Source: an uncultured Clostridia bacterium
GTDB lineage: Bacteria > Bacillota > Clostridia > TANB77 > CAG-508
Direction: 5' to 3'
Assembly (NCBI GenBank): GCA_948468225.1
Contig: CAOKHH010000013.1
Span: forward strand, 1-41,177
DNA length: 41,177 nt
The position numbers were made by a program, and so were the translations under genes. Shown piece after piece: positions 16,899 to 25,282 of this stretch; the first letter of the stretch is position 1, and each line of letters begins with the position of its first letter. The notes beneath the pieces are model-generated. The model saw only the letters and a program-made list of their open reading frames with translations. It was not told where the DNA came from and made no database searches.

Positions 16899-17237
16899 AT
16901 GAAATATCCAAAACTAGTAAGAAAAGAAAATTGTAAAACAGATATTCATATTGTTTTATATGGTGAAGGGATAACAGAAGATGGCGAACCAATAATTGCA
17001 TTAGATACTAATCTAAAGTGTAATTATCAGGACAAAGCTAAAAGAGTATTAACTGCAGAAAAAGTAATAATTCAATTAACTGCAAAAGCATACTTTGTTG
17101 GAGATATTGCTCCTGATTTGGCAGTTATTTCTGGTGGCCAAGTTACTGTATTTGGAGAAACAAGATCAATATATCAAGGAACTAAAGCAAGAAATCCTGA
17201 TGGAACTGTTAATTTTACAGAATTGGAGATAATGTAA
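16899..17237 (+). CDS. Head closure protein (112 aa)
   Basis: ATG 16899 starts immediately after the connector stop, behind GAGGTG. The product is beta-rich with DGEPIIALDTNLKCNYQ, KVIIQLTAKAYFVGDI and ISGGQVTVFGETRSIYQG, the pattern of SPP1 gp16-like stoppers that close the connector after packaging. The last five codons overlap the ribosome binding site and probable start of the next gene. Confidence 0.75.
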   Translation: MKYPKLVRKENCKTDIHIVLYGEGITEDGEPIIALDTNLKCNYQDKAKRVLTAEKVIIQLTAKAYFVGDIAPDLAVISGGQVTVFGETRSIYQGTKARNPDGTVNFTELEIM

Positions 17238-17617
17238 TAAAAACTGTAACTTCAAAAATAAAATTAAATGCTCCTAAAATAAAACAATTAGATCGTGCAA
17301 CCATAACTTCACTTAAAAAGACTATTAGTGCTTTGCATACTGAAGTGGAAAATGCACAAGTAATGCCATTTAAAAGTGGAAATATGCAGAATGACAATAC
17401 ATATGAAGATTATTCAAACAGCAAACAAGGAAAAGTAAGTTTAATTACTTCTACATCTTATTCAAGAAGAATGTATTTTCATCCTGAATATAATTTCTCG
17501 AAAGAGGAGAATCCAAACGCTAGAGGAAATTGGTACGAGCCTTGGACTACTGGAAAAGAAAAAGATTTTTGCAAGAAGGCATTTTCACAATTTTATAAAA
17601 AGGAGGCAGGTTTATAA
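17237..17617 (+). CDS. Minor capsid / tail completion protein (about 126 aa), probable AUA start
   Basis: The reading frame is open well upstream of the TTG at 17333 and carries clear coding sequence (KTVTSKIKLNAPKIKQLDRA, then TITSLKKTISALHTEVENAQ). It resembles the Minor_capsid_2 family, later with QGKVSLITSTSYSRRMYFHP and NPNARGNWYEPW. No ATG, GTG or TTG precedes this region in frame near a site. GGAGAT at 17225-17230 is six bases before AUA 17237, which I take as the probable start. The next gene overlaps the stop by one base. It acts in head-tail joining, judging by gene order. Confidence 0.65.
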   Translation: MKTVTSKIKLNAPKIKQLDRATITSLKKTISALHTEVENAQVMPFKSGNMQNDNTYEDYSNSKQGKVSLITSTSYSRRMYFHPEYNFSKEENPNARGNWYEPWTTGKEKDFCKKAFSQFYKKEAGL

Positions 17618-18042
17618 TGAGTAAACTGTTAGGACTAGCAGATATAAGAGATTGGATAAAATCTTTAAATTATACTGCTTCAGAGAATTGTTATATAGGA
17701 AAATTAGATAATAAGAAAGATAAGTCTATTGGCATATATCAATTAAAAACTAGCAACGAAGCAAATGTTGCAATAGGTGGAAGTGATAATACCAAAACCC
17801 TAGAAAAATCAGTTAGTATTTTAATTCATTGGAATAAAAATGCAAAAGAAACTGAAGAAATTTCAAACAAGATTTATAGCAAGTTTTTAGAATCAAAAGA
17901 ATTTGTTATAAACAACATAAAAGTAAATTATATAAGATTGCTTGTACCTGAAGCTGTTGATGTTGGAACAGATGATAAAAACATCTATGAAAGGGTTATA
18001 CAGGCAATTTTTTATTATGAAAAAAAGGAAAAGGAGGAATAA
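17617..18042 (+). CDS. Minor capsid / tail terminator protein (141 aa)
   Basis: ATG 17617 follows AAGGAGG at 17600-17606. Features ADIRDWIKSL, then YIGKLDNKKDKSIGIYQ, ...VSILIHWNKNAKETEEISNK and a C-terminal RVIQAIFYYEKKEK fit the Minor_capsid_3 / tail terminator family. These proteins cap the tail tube at the head-proximal end. It is followed by the tail tube gene, the standard siphovirus order. Confidence 0.8.
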   Translation: MSKLLGLADIRDWIKSLNYTASENCYIGKLDNKKDKSIGIYQLKTSNEANVAIGGSDNTKTLEKSVSILIHWNKNAKETEEISNKIYSKFLESKEFVINNIKVNYIRLLVPEAVDVGTDDKNIYERVIQAIFYYEKKEKEE

Positions 18043-18045
18043 CTC

Positions 18046-18495
18046 ATGGCAACTGTAACAAGTGGAGTATATCCAGTATTTAATAATGTATTTAAAATAG
18101 GTACAAAAGGCAGAACATCTACAACTGAAGATATGAAAACAATTGCAGATTGTGAGACATTTTCTTTGTCAATGGATAACAATGTAGAAGAGTGGACACC
18201 AATGACAACAGAAGGATGGATCAGAAGAATGCAAACAGGTAAAGGTTTCTCTATTAGCATTTCAGGTAAAAGAAATGTTGGAGATGATGGAAATGATTAT
18301 GTTGCAAGCAAATTATTTTCAACAGGACAATCAGTAGAAACCAAATTTGAATGGGAATTTGCAGACGGAACAACAGTTAGTTTCGATTGTATTATTTCTG
18401 TATCAAACGCTGGTACTGGCGATAGTACAAATGTCGCACCTTTAGAATTTGAGGTTATGTCAGATGGAAAACCAACTGTAACACCAGCAGCATAA
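18046..18495 (+). CDS. Major tail tube protein (149 aa)
   Basis: ATG 18046 follows AAGGAGG. VTSGVYPVFNNVFKIGTKGR, EEWTPMTTEGWIRRMQTGKG and a beta-sandwich-like C-terminal half (NVAPLEFEVMSDGKPTVTP) match TP901-1-like tail tube proteins. It polymerises into the tail tube. A strong terminator follows, so a separate abundant transcript ending here is likely. Confidence 0.88.
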   Translation: MATVTSGVYPVFNNVFKIGTKGRTSTTEDMKTIADCETFSLSMDNNVEEWTPMTTEGWIRRMQTGKGFSISISGKRNVGDDGNDYVASKLFSTGQSVETKFEWEFADGTTVSFDCIISVSNAGTGDSTNVAPLEFEVMSDGKPTVTPAA

Positions 18496-18498
18496 AAC

Positions 18499-18537
18499 AA
18501 GCCTCGGTAGTTATCTACTGGGGCTTTATTTTTTTAT
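18499..18537 (+). terminator. Rho-independent terminator after the tail tube gene
   Basis: A 12-bp stem (18499-18510 with 18515-18526, two G-U pairs), a TTAT loop and a following TATTTTTTT. It probably sets the high tail-tube to tape-measure ratio by partial termination. Confidence 0.85.
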
Positions 18538-18564
18538 TTATAAAAAGAAAAGAGGTAATTTAAA

Positions 18565-18870
18565 ATGGCAAGTATTGATATTAGTTCAAAATTAGGAAAA
18601 GAAAAAGCCACTATAAAGTTGGCAGAAGATAAAGTTTACGAAGTTGATACTAGTGCAGACAACTATTTATTAGTACAAGAAAAAATTAAAGATCAAGATT
18701 TTTCTATTGAAGTTATGTATCAAATGATTGAAATGCTAATTGGAGAAAAAGCATTAAAAGAAATAAAAGAAATGAAACTTACTATACCTGGATTAAAAGC
18801 AGTAATAATTGCTTTATCAGCAGTTGTAAACGAAGTAGAATACGAGGAAATGGAGAAACGATTTCAATAA
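18565..18870 (+). CDS. Tail assembly chaperone, gpG-like (101 aa)
   Basis: ATG 18565 follows GAGGTAA. The small acidic protein (MASIDISSKLGKEKATIKLA, then MYQMIEMLIGEKALKEIKEM) lies between tail tube and tape measure, the invariant place of the gpG/gpGT chaperones that coat the tape measure protein during tail assembly. It ends FQ-TAA at 18870. A second frame, shifted by +1, opens before this stop and continues to the tape measure gene. Confidence 0.8.
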   Translation: MASIDISSKLGKEKATIKLAEDKVYEVDTSADNYLLVQEKIKDQDFSIEVMYQMIEMLIGEKALKEIKEMKLTIPGLKAVIIALSAVVNEVEYEEMEKRFQ

Positions 18871-19222
18871 TACTTCGACATACGATCCAGGATATGACTT
18901 ATTTGAAGATTGGGATTTAGTGGCCTCAAGTTTGAAAACACAATATGGTTATAGTGTTAGAAAAGAAATCGATAATTTAGACTGGGGAGAATTAATAAGT
19001 GATATTTCAGGGCTAAAAGGAGATACACCACTTGGAAACATTATAAGAATTAGAAAAGAAAAAGATCCTGAAGTATTAAAAAAGTTTACTCCTGAAGAAA
19101 TTAAAATACGAAATGAATGGTTAAATAAATCAGCATCTCAAATAAGTGAAGAAAATTATAAACAAGCTATGGAAAGCATAAAAAATATGTTTAAAACTAT
19201 GGCACAAAGTGAGGTGAGATAA
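18863..19222 (+). CDS. Tail chaperone T extension, made by +1 frameshift (gpGT-like)
   Basis: The +1 frame is closed by TAG at 18836 and then open to 19222, so the shift must occur between 18839 and 18870. The most likely site is UUU-C at 18862-18865, where a tRNA-Phe can slip from UUU to UUC just before CAA-UAA. The extension contains TSTYDPGYDLFEDWDLVASS and GYSVRKEIDNLDWGELISDI, a pattern seen in T domains that contact tail tube subunits. The isolated GTG at 18920 has no ribosome binding site, which supports a fusion. No CGG codon is involved here, so this is separate from the CGGN events. Confidence 0.75.
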   Translation, partial: FNNTSTYDPGYDLFEDWDLVASSLKTQYGYSVRKEIDNLDWGELISDISGLKGDTPLGNIIRIRKEKDPEVLKKFTPEEIKIRNEWLNKSASQISEENYKQAMESIKNMFKTMAQSEVR

Positions 19223-22200
19223 TGAGTACAAATGTAGGAGAAATTGATCTTAGTTTAATATTAAATAGTGGTAAATTTAGTTCACAATTGAAAAATATTG
19301 ATGCACAAGCAAATACTGCTTCTTCTAAAATCTCATCATCATTGTCTAAAATTGGTAAGGCTGCACTCGCAGCTTTTTCTGTTGCTGCAGTAGTTAAATG
19401 GGGAAAAGAATGCTTAAATGTGGCAACCGAAACTTCTAATGCTTGGATAGGGTTAAATTCAATATTAACTGGCCAAGGAAAAAGTTTTGATAAGGCAAAA
19501 CAATTTATTAATGATTATATATCAGATGGTTTAGTTCCTTTGAATAATGCTGTAACAGCATATAAAAATTTGGCAGCAAGAGGGTATAACGAAGATCAAA
19601 TCAAAAAAACAATGATAGCATTAAAAAATAGTGCAACATTTGGTAGACAGAGCACATATACCCTTGGCGAAGCAGTACAAACTGCATCTGAAGGTTTAAA
19701 AAATGAGAATAGTATATTAGTTGATAATGCAGGTGTTACAAAGAATGTAGCAAAAATGTGGGAAGATTATGCAAAATCAATAGGAAAAACAACAAATAAT
19801 CTTACACAGCAAGAAAAGATACAAGCAGAAGTAAATGGAATTTTACAAGAAACAAAATTTCAAAGTAATGATGCTGCGATTTATGCAAATACTTATTCAG
19901 GAAAAGTAGCACAATTATCACAAGCATTTACAACTATGAAAACAGCAATAGGAAATGTAATACAGCCAATTGCAAAACTATTTATACCAATTGTTACAAG
20001 TGCAATAAATGTAGTTACAAAATTATTTACAGCAATTTCAGGTCTACTTGCATTATTTGGATTAAAAGCTGATAGTGTTGAAACAGTATCAAGTGGGATG
20101 GGAGATTTAGCAACTTCGGCGAACAATGCTTCTGATGCAGTATCAGGAGTAGGAGATAGTGCAAAAAAAGCAGGAAAAGATGCAAAAAAAGCTTCAAATA
20201 ATTTGGCAGCATTTGATAATTTAAATGTACTTCCAAAAGATACATCTTCTTCAGGAAGTGGAGGTGCTGGAAGCAGTAATGTAGGTGCAGGATTAAAAGA
20301 TTCGCTAGATGTATCAAGTAAAATTACTGAAGATACATCTGCATTTGATAGTTTAATTGGTAGAGTAAAAGAATTAGCAAGCATATTCAAAGAAGGATTT
20401 GATATTAGTTTTGGAAATACAAACTTTGATGGCATAATAAGTCATTTAAATGGAATAAAAAACACACTTATTGATATTTGGACAGATCCTGATGTGTTAA
20501 ATTCAGCAAAACAATGGGCTGATACTATGTTATATTCATTAGGACAAACAGTTGGTGCTGTTGCAAGAATTGGTACAAATATCATTGAAGGTTTTGTTGG
20601 AAGTATAGACAAATATTTGTCACAAAATGTAGACAGAATTAAAGGGTTTATTTGTAAAATGTTTGATATTTCAAGTGCTGATATGGCTTTGACAGGTAAC
20701 CTTTGGCAAGCACTAGGAGAAATTTCTGATGTATTTAAAAGTGATGTGGCAAAACAAATAGGTGCTGATATTATTGCAATGTTTGCAAATCCCTTAATGA
20801 GTGCATTAGAATTATGTAGTAAATTTGCACTTGATGTAAAAAGTGTATTGTTTCAGCCAATTATAGATAATGCAGAAAAAATAAAAACCACTATTGAAAA
20901 TGTAATGAAACCAATACAAACATTTACAGGAACTTTAGCAGAAGCAATGACTTATGTAGGTGATAAATGGAACGAAGTTTATGATCAACATATACATCCT
21001 TTTATGGAAAGCCTAAAAACAGGATTAAGTGATACTTTTGGAAAGTTTTTAGATGTATATAACACTTATGTTGTTCCTTTTCTACAAAATATGGCAAATA
21101 AGTTTAACGAATTATGGAATACACATTTAAAACCATTTGTAGATAAAGTTGGAGAACTTATTGGAAGTATAGCAGATGCATTGACAGCTTTATGGGAAAA
21201 TATTTTAAAACCAGTTGTAGATTGGATTATTCAAAATATTATACCAGTTTTAGTTCCAATATTTGAAAGTTTATGGAATACGATATGCAATGTTTTTGGA
21301 GCAATAGCTGACACAATAGGAGGAATAATTGATACTTTTAGAGGATTAATAGATTTTATTGTAGGAATTTTTACAGGAGATTGGAATAAAGCTTGGGAAG
21401 GTATAAAGACTTTCTTTGGTGGAATTTGGGATGCAATAAAAGGTATTGTATCAGTTGTATGGAATGCAATTAAAGGAATAATTGAAACAGTTATAAACAT
21501 CATAAAAGGAATTATAACAACAGTATTTAATGCAATAAAGACTGTTATAACTAATATATGGAATGGAATTAAGACATTTATCACAAATATATGGAATGGA
21601 ATTAAGACAACAATTTCTAATGCGATAAATGCAATTAAGAACACAATAACAAATATATTTAATGCAATAAAGCAGTTTTTTACAGATGTATGGAATAGCA
21701 TTTCAAATACTATTAAAAATTTAATAAATGGTATTAAAAATACAATTTCAAGTGTGCTAAATACTATAAAATCAATATGGTCAAATATATGGAATGGCAT
21801 TAAATCAACAGTAACAAATATATGGAACAATATTTCAAGTACAATTTCAAATGTTATAAACAATATAAAGAATACAATTTCAAATGTTATAAATAGCATA
21901 AAATCCGTATGGGATAATGTTTGGAATGGAATGAAAAATACAATTACAAATGTCTTTAACGGAATATGGAATACCATAAAAGGAGTCATTAATTCGATTT
22001 TAGGTGGCGTTGAAAAAATGGCAAATGGAGTTATAAATGGAATTAATGGAATGATTAGAGCATTGAACAATTTGAGTTTTGATGTACCTGACTGGGTTCC
22101 TGAATTAGGTGGCAAAAAATTTGGATTTAACATAGGAACAATAGGCAATGTCTCATTACCAAGACTTGCTGAAGGTGGATATGTAAAAGCCAATACACCA

Positions 22201-22461
22201 CAATTAGCAATGATAGGAGATAACAAAAATCAAGGAGAAATTGTTGCTCCTGAAGATAAGATAATCGAAAATGTAATAGAGGCATTAAAATTATTCTTTA
22301 AAGAGCAGGCCAATAGCAGTAGAAGCAATAATAATAAAGAAAATACTATTGTTATAAACTTTGAAGGAAGTTTAGCACAACTTGTTAGAATACTAAAACC
22401 AGAACTTGACAATGAGAGTTTAAGAAGAGGAACAAAATTAGTTATAGGAGGTACTTCATAA
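19222..22461 (+). CDS. Tail tape measure protein (1079 aa)
   Basis: Its length and place right after the tail chaperones identify the tape measure, which sets tail length. The N-terminus is helical with a small hydrophobic stretch (AALAAFSVAAVV near residues 49-60). A Ser/Gly-rich linker lies near 340-362. Residues about 733-930 are a long run of amphipathic repeats of roughly 11 residues with the recurring unit NIWNGIK or NAIKNTI. The C-terminus has LAEGGYVKANTPQLAMIGDN followed by EIVAPEDKI, a hallmark of phage tape measures. Confidence 0.92.
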   Translation: MSTNVGEIDLSLILNSGKFSSQLKNIDAQANTASSKISSSLSKIGKAALAAFSVAAVVKWGKECLNVATETSNAWIGLNSILTGQGKSFDKAKQFINDYISDGLVPLNNAVTAYKNLAARGYNEDQIKKTMIALKNSATFGRQSTYTLGEAVQTASEGLKNENSILVDNAGVTKNVAKMWEDYAKSIGKTTNNLTQQEKIQAEVNGILQETKFQSNDAAIYANTYSGKVAQLSQAFTTMKTAIGNVIQPIAKLFIPIVTSAINVVTKLFTAISGLLALFGLKADSVETVSSGMGDLATSANNASDAVSGVGDSAKKAGKDAKKASNNLAAFDNLNVLPKDTSSSGSGGAGSSNVGAGLKDSLDVSSKITEDTSAFDSLIGRVKELASIFKEGFDISFGNTNFDGIISHLNGIKNTLIDIWTDPDVLNSAKQWADTMLYSLGQTVGAVARIGTNIIEGFVGSIDKYLSQNVDRIKGFICKMFDISSADMALTGNLWQALGEISDVFKSDVAKQIGADIIAMFANPLMSALELCSKFALDVKSVLFQPIIDNAEKIKTTIENVMKPIQTFTGTLAEAMTYVGDKWNEVYDQHIHPFMESLKTGLSDTFGKFLDVYNTYVVPFLQNMANKFNELWNTHLKPFVDKVGELIGSIADALTALWENILKPVVDWIIQNIIPVLVPIFESLWNTICNVFGAIADTIGGIIDTFRGLIDFIVGIFTGDWNKAWEGIKTFFGGIWDAIKGIVSVVWNAIKGIIETVINIIKGIITTVFNAIKTVITNIWNGIKTFITNIWNGIKTTISNAINAIKNTITNIFNAIKQFFTDVWNSISNTIKNLINGIKNTISSVLNTIKSIWSNIWNGIKSTVTNIWNNISSTISNVINNIKNTISNVINSIKSVWDNVWNGMKNTITNVFNGIWNTIKGVINSILGGVEKMANGVINGINGMIRALNNLSFDVPDWVPELGGKKFGFNIGTIGNVSLPRLAEGGYVKANTPQLAMIGDNKNQGEIVAPEDKIIENVIEALKLFFKEQANSSRSNNNKENTIVINFEGSLAQLVRILKPELDNESLRRGTKLVIGGTS

Positions 22462-22847
22462 TGGCAATTACATATGATTTTATAATAATTGATGGACAAC
22501 AATATAATATTGATGTTTATATAGGAATCAAAGAAACAGCAGATTTTTTAGATAAATATGCAAATAGAACAGACGATGGAGACCTCCAAAGAGAATTGAT
22601 TGGTGTTTATTTTAATTATTCTGATATTAAGTTCGAGCCACAAACAGACAATAATTATGATGAATTTGAAAGGCTATGGAATAAGCTAACAGAAGCAGAG
22701 GAATTTCATACAGTTAAGATTGCTAATCTTGAATTTAAGGCATACTTCAATAATGTTTCAAGAGTAATTTACGATTTTAGAAATAATAAAGCATATAAAA
22801 AAGATATGACTGTAAACTTCACAGCTAAAAAGCCAGCAAGGAGTTGA
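22461..22847 (+). CDS. Tail protein (distal-tail region, 128 aa)
   Basis: ATG 22461 overlaps the tape measure stop by one base and has AGGAGG upstream. The product (ITYDFIIIDGQQYNIDVYIG, then YDFRNNKAYKKDMTVNFTAK) is beta-rich and lies where distal tail genes are expected. It is shorter than the usual Dit protein (about 250 aa), so it may be only its N-terminal core or a tail accessory protein. Confidence 0.6.
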   Translation: MAITYDFIIIDGQQYNIDVYIGIKETADFLDKYANRTDDGDLQRELIGVYFNYSDIKFEPQTDNNYDEFERLWNKLTEAEEFHTVKIANLEFKAYFNNVSRVIYDFRNNKAYKKDMTVNFTAKKPARS

Positions 22848-22853
22848 TAGAAT

Positions 22854-24563
22854 ATGAAAACAAAAGCAAGTATAACATTTGGATTAGTTGATGTTACAGC
22901 AAAAGAAGATAGTACCATAACAGTTAATGATAAGCAAAATTTTGTAGATATTATGGATTTAAAAAAAGATAATATTGAAGAAATTAAATATGGTACTTGT
23001 GAGAAAAATCAATTTGCATTAAATGGAACATTTCAGCTAATGCCAGATTATGAACAATTAGAAAATATGTGCTGGTGGTCAAATAAAATGAGTAATGAAA
23101 AAGGCGAATTTGATACGCCTCTAGTTATGGAAATAAATTTTACAGAAGCACATAGCAGTTTAGGTATTACTTTAATATTTAGTTCTGCGAATGATTATTG
23201 TAGCAAGCTAAATTTAAAATATTATGATATAAATAATAATTTGTTAAGTGATTCTGATTATTATCCTACAAATTACTATACTATATGCAATAATATTTGT
23301 GAGAACTACCATAAAATTGTTATTACATTTTATAGTACCAATAACCCATATAGATATTTAAAATTATATAAAATCTTGTATGGTGCTGAAAAGGTCTTTG
23401 AAGGTGATAGTTTAATGAGTGCAAAGCTATTAGAGGAAACAAGTCTAATCAGTGATGAGCTTACTATAAATACTTTAGACTTTACTTTATTTTCTGAAAA
23501 TGATGAGTTTAACATTGTAAATCCACAAGGATTTTATAGGTTGCTTCAGCAAAGGCAAAGATTAAATGTAAAGGAAACATTATTAAAAGAAAATAAAGAA
23601 AAAGATATGGGAGTGTATTATCTGAACTCTTGGAAAAATAAAGAAGATAAAATAATGGAAATGAGTGCAACTGATATTATTGGGGTATTAGACAAAACAA
23701 GCTTCAATGGAGGTATGTATAAAAAAATCAAGTTCAAAGATCTGATCAAAGAAATCTTGGAATCAGCTAGATTATATAATGATGAATATAGTATAGAAGA
23801 TAGTTTAAAAAATATTGAACTTACAGGATACATTCCTATTTGCAGTCATAGAGAAGCATTACAACAAGCTGTATTTGCTGTTGGTGCGATTGTTAATTCT
23901 ACACGAGGATCAGTCATAAAAATGTATCCACTTAATACAGAAGCAGAAATTGTAAATACAATGGATAAAACTAATGTATGGCAAAATACAAAAAAATTCA
24001 CACAAATGGATATAGTAACTGGAGTAGAAGTAACAGCACATGAATATGTTGCTGATACAGAAGAAACTAAATTATATGAAGCAAATTTAAAAGCAGGAAA
24101 TTCAAAAGTTGTATTTAATGAACCAGTAGCAAGTATGACCTGCGAAGGTGGAACAGTTATTGAAAGTAATTGTAATTATGCTATTATTTATTGCTCTAAA
24201 GATAGCAATGTTGTTATTAGTGGATATAAATATAAAGATAATATGCAGACTTATTTAGTGGAAATTAAAAATTTAGATCCAACATTAAAACAAAACACTT
24301 TAAAGGTAGAATCAGGATATTTAATAGATAGAAATAATGCTGAAGAAGTAGGGGCAAGAATATTAGCATATTATGAAAAAACTTATAAAACAGAATATAC
24401 TAATGTATTGAAAAATGAGGAACTTTCTAACTGTGTGGATGTTGAAGGATATGCTGGACAAAAACTAAAAGGAGTTATAACAAAACAAGATATTGATTTG
24501 ACTGGTGGATTTATATCAGATACAGAAATAATTGCTAAAATAAAGGAGGACGAAGATGGATAA
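22854..24563 (+). CDS. Tail tip / tail-associated protein (569 aa)
   Basis: The protein follows the distal tail gene. The N-terminal 150 residues look beta-rich with a Cys-containing segment (TICNNICENYHKIVITFYST). The middle has DELTINTLDFTLFSENDEFN and then a hub-like region (IMEMSATDIIGVLDKTSFNG). The latter resembles the gp27-like fold of tail endopeptidase/baseplate hub proteins of Firmicutes siphophages. No catalytic peptidase motif is evident in the C-terminal half. It probably forms the tail tip hub to which fibres attach. It overlaps the next gene by 8 bp. Confidence 0.7.
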   Translation: MKTKASITFGLVDVTAKEDSTITVNDKQNFVDIMDLKKDNIEEIKYGTCEKNQFALNGTFQLMPDYEQLENMCWWSNKMSNEKGEFDTPLVMEINFTEAHSSLGITLIFSSANDYCSKLNLKYYDINNNLLSDSDYYPTNYYTICNNICENYHKIVITFYSTNNPYRYLKLYKILYGAEKVFEGDSLMSAKLLEETSLISDELTINTLDFTLFSENDEFNIVNPQGFYRLLQQRQRLNVKETLLKENKEKDMGVYYLNSWKNKEDKIMEMSATDIIGVLDKTSFNGGMYKKIKFKDLIKEILESARLYNDEYSIEDSLKNIELTGYIPICSHREALQQAVFAVGAIVNSTRGSVIKMYPLNTEAEIVNTMDKTNVWQNTKKFTQMDIVTGVEVTAHEYVADTEETKLYEANLKAGNSKVVFNEPVASMTCEGGTVIESNCNYAIIYCSKDSNVVISGYKYKDNMQTYLVEIKNLDPTLKQNTLKVESGYLIDRNNAEEVGARILAYYEKTYKTEYTNVLKNEELSNCVDVEGYAGQKLKGVITKQDIDLTGGFISDTEIIAKIKEDEDG

Positions 24564-25281
24564 TTTAATATTTGATAGATTATCAAGTGATGTTGATAAT
24601 GCACTGAATAATCCAAACAGCACTCAAGATTTAAAAGGTGCTTATAATTATTCTGACCTAAATAGGGTTGAATCTTGGTGTGAATATTTGCAACATTTTT
24701 TAGAAATATGGGGATTTAAAAAAGAATTAATCGTAAAAAAAGACTGGAATATTAGAGATTATCCAACAAGAACAGAAGTAGACAGAATAAGAAATAACAT
24801 TAACACACTAAAAAGTTTTTGCCAAGCAATTCAAACAGAAAATATATTATATAACAACACATTAAATTATGAACAAGCAAATGCATTAGAAAAAATAATG
24901 TATGATATAGTTCAGCATATTGAAACCAATAGTAGAACTGATGATTTTGACTATTATGTGGCCATATTTTCAATGTGTGAAAAATTTTACGATATGAATA
25001 TAAACGAGGATGTATTATATAAATACAGAGAAACCAAACAAAATAATGAAATAGGAATCACAGTAACAAAAAATAGTTTCTGTGATTTTAATTTAGATGT
25101 ACATAAGTGGGAAAAAGATTCAAAGACATCTATGTTTTTAGCTGCAGCATTAAGAGCAATTGTAAAGGTAGAAACTACTTTAAATCAAGAGTCTTATGAT
25201 GTAAATAGAAATATAGAAAATAGTTATAATTATGGATTATATATAACTACAAATAAATTTATAGATATGGAGGTAATTTAA
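24556..25281 (+). CDS. Phage tail-region hypothetical protein (241 aa)
   Basis: GGAGGACGAAG precedes ATG 24556. The product is acidic and mainly helical. The segment RDYPTRTEVDRIRNNINTLK is recurrent in fibre-region proteins of clostridial prophages. No transmembrane or enzymatic motif. Its location between tail hub and fibre suggests a baseplate or fibre-connector role, which is inference only. Confidence 0.65.
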   Translation: MDNLIFDRLSSDVDNALNNPNSTQDLKGAYNYSDLNRVESWCEYLQHFLEIWGFKKELIVKKDWNIRDYPTRTEVDRIRNNINTLKSFCQAIQTENILYNNTLNYEQANALEKIMYDIVQHIETNSRTDDFDYYVAIFSMCEKFYDMNINEDVLYKYRETKQNNEIGITVTKNSFCDFNLDVHKWEKDSKTSMFLAAALRAIVKVETTLNQESYDVNRNIENSYNYGLYITTNKFIDMEVI

Positions 25282-25282
25282 T

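Noticed and set aside
21420..22010. Tape measure repeats as a DNA repeat element
   Set aside because: The roughly 33 bp periodicity follows from 11-residue protein repeats in frame with the gene and needs no separate explanation.
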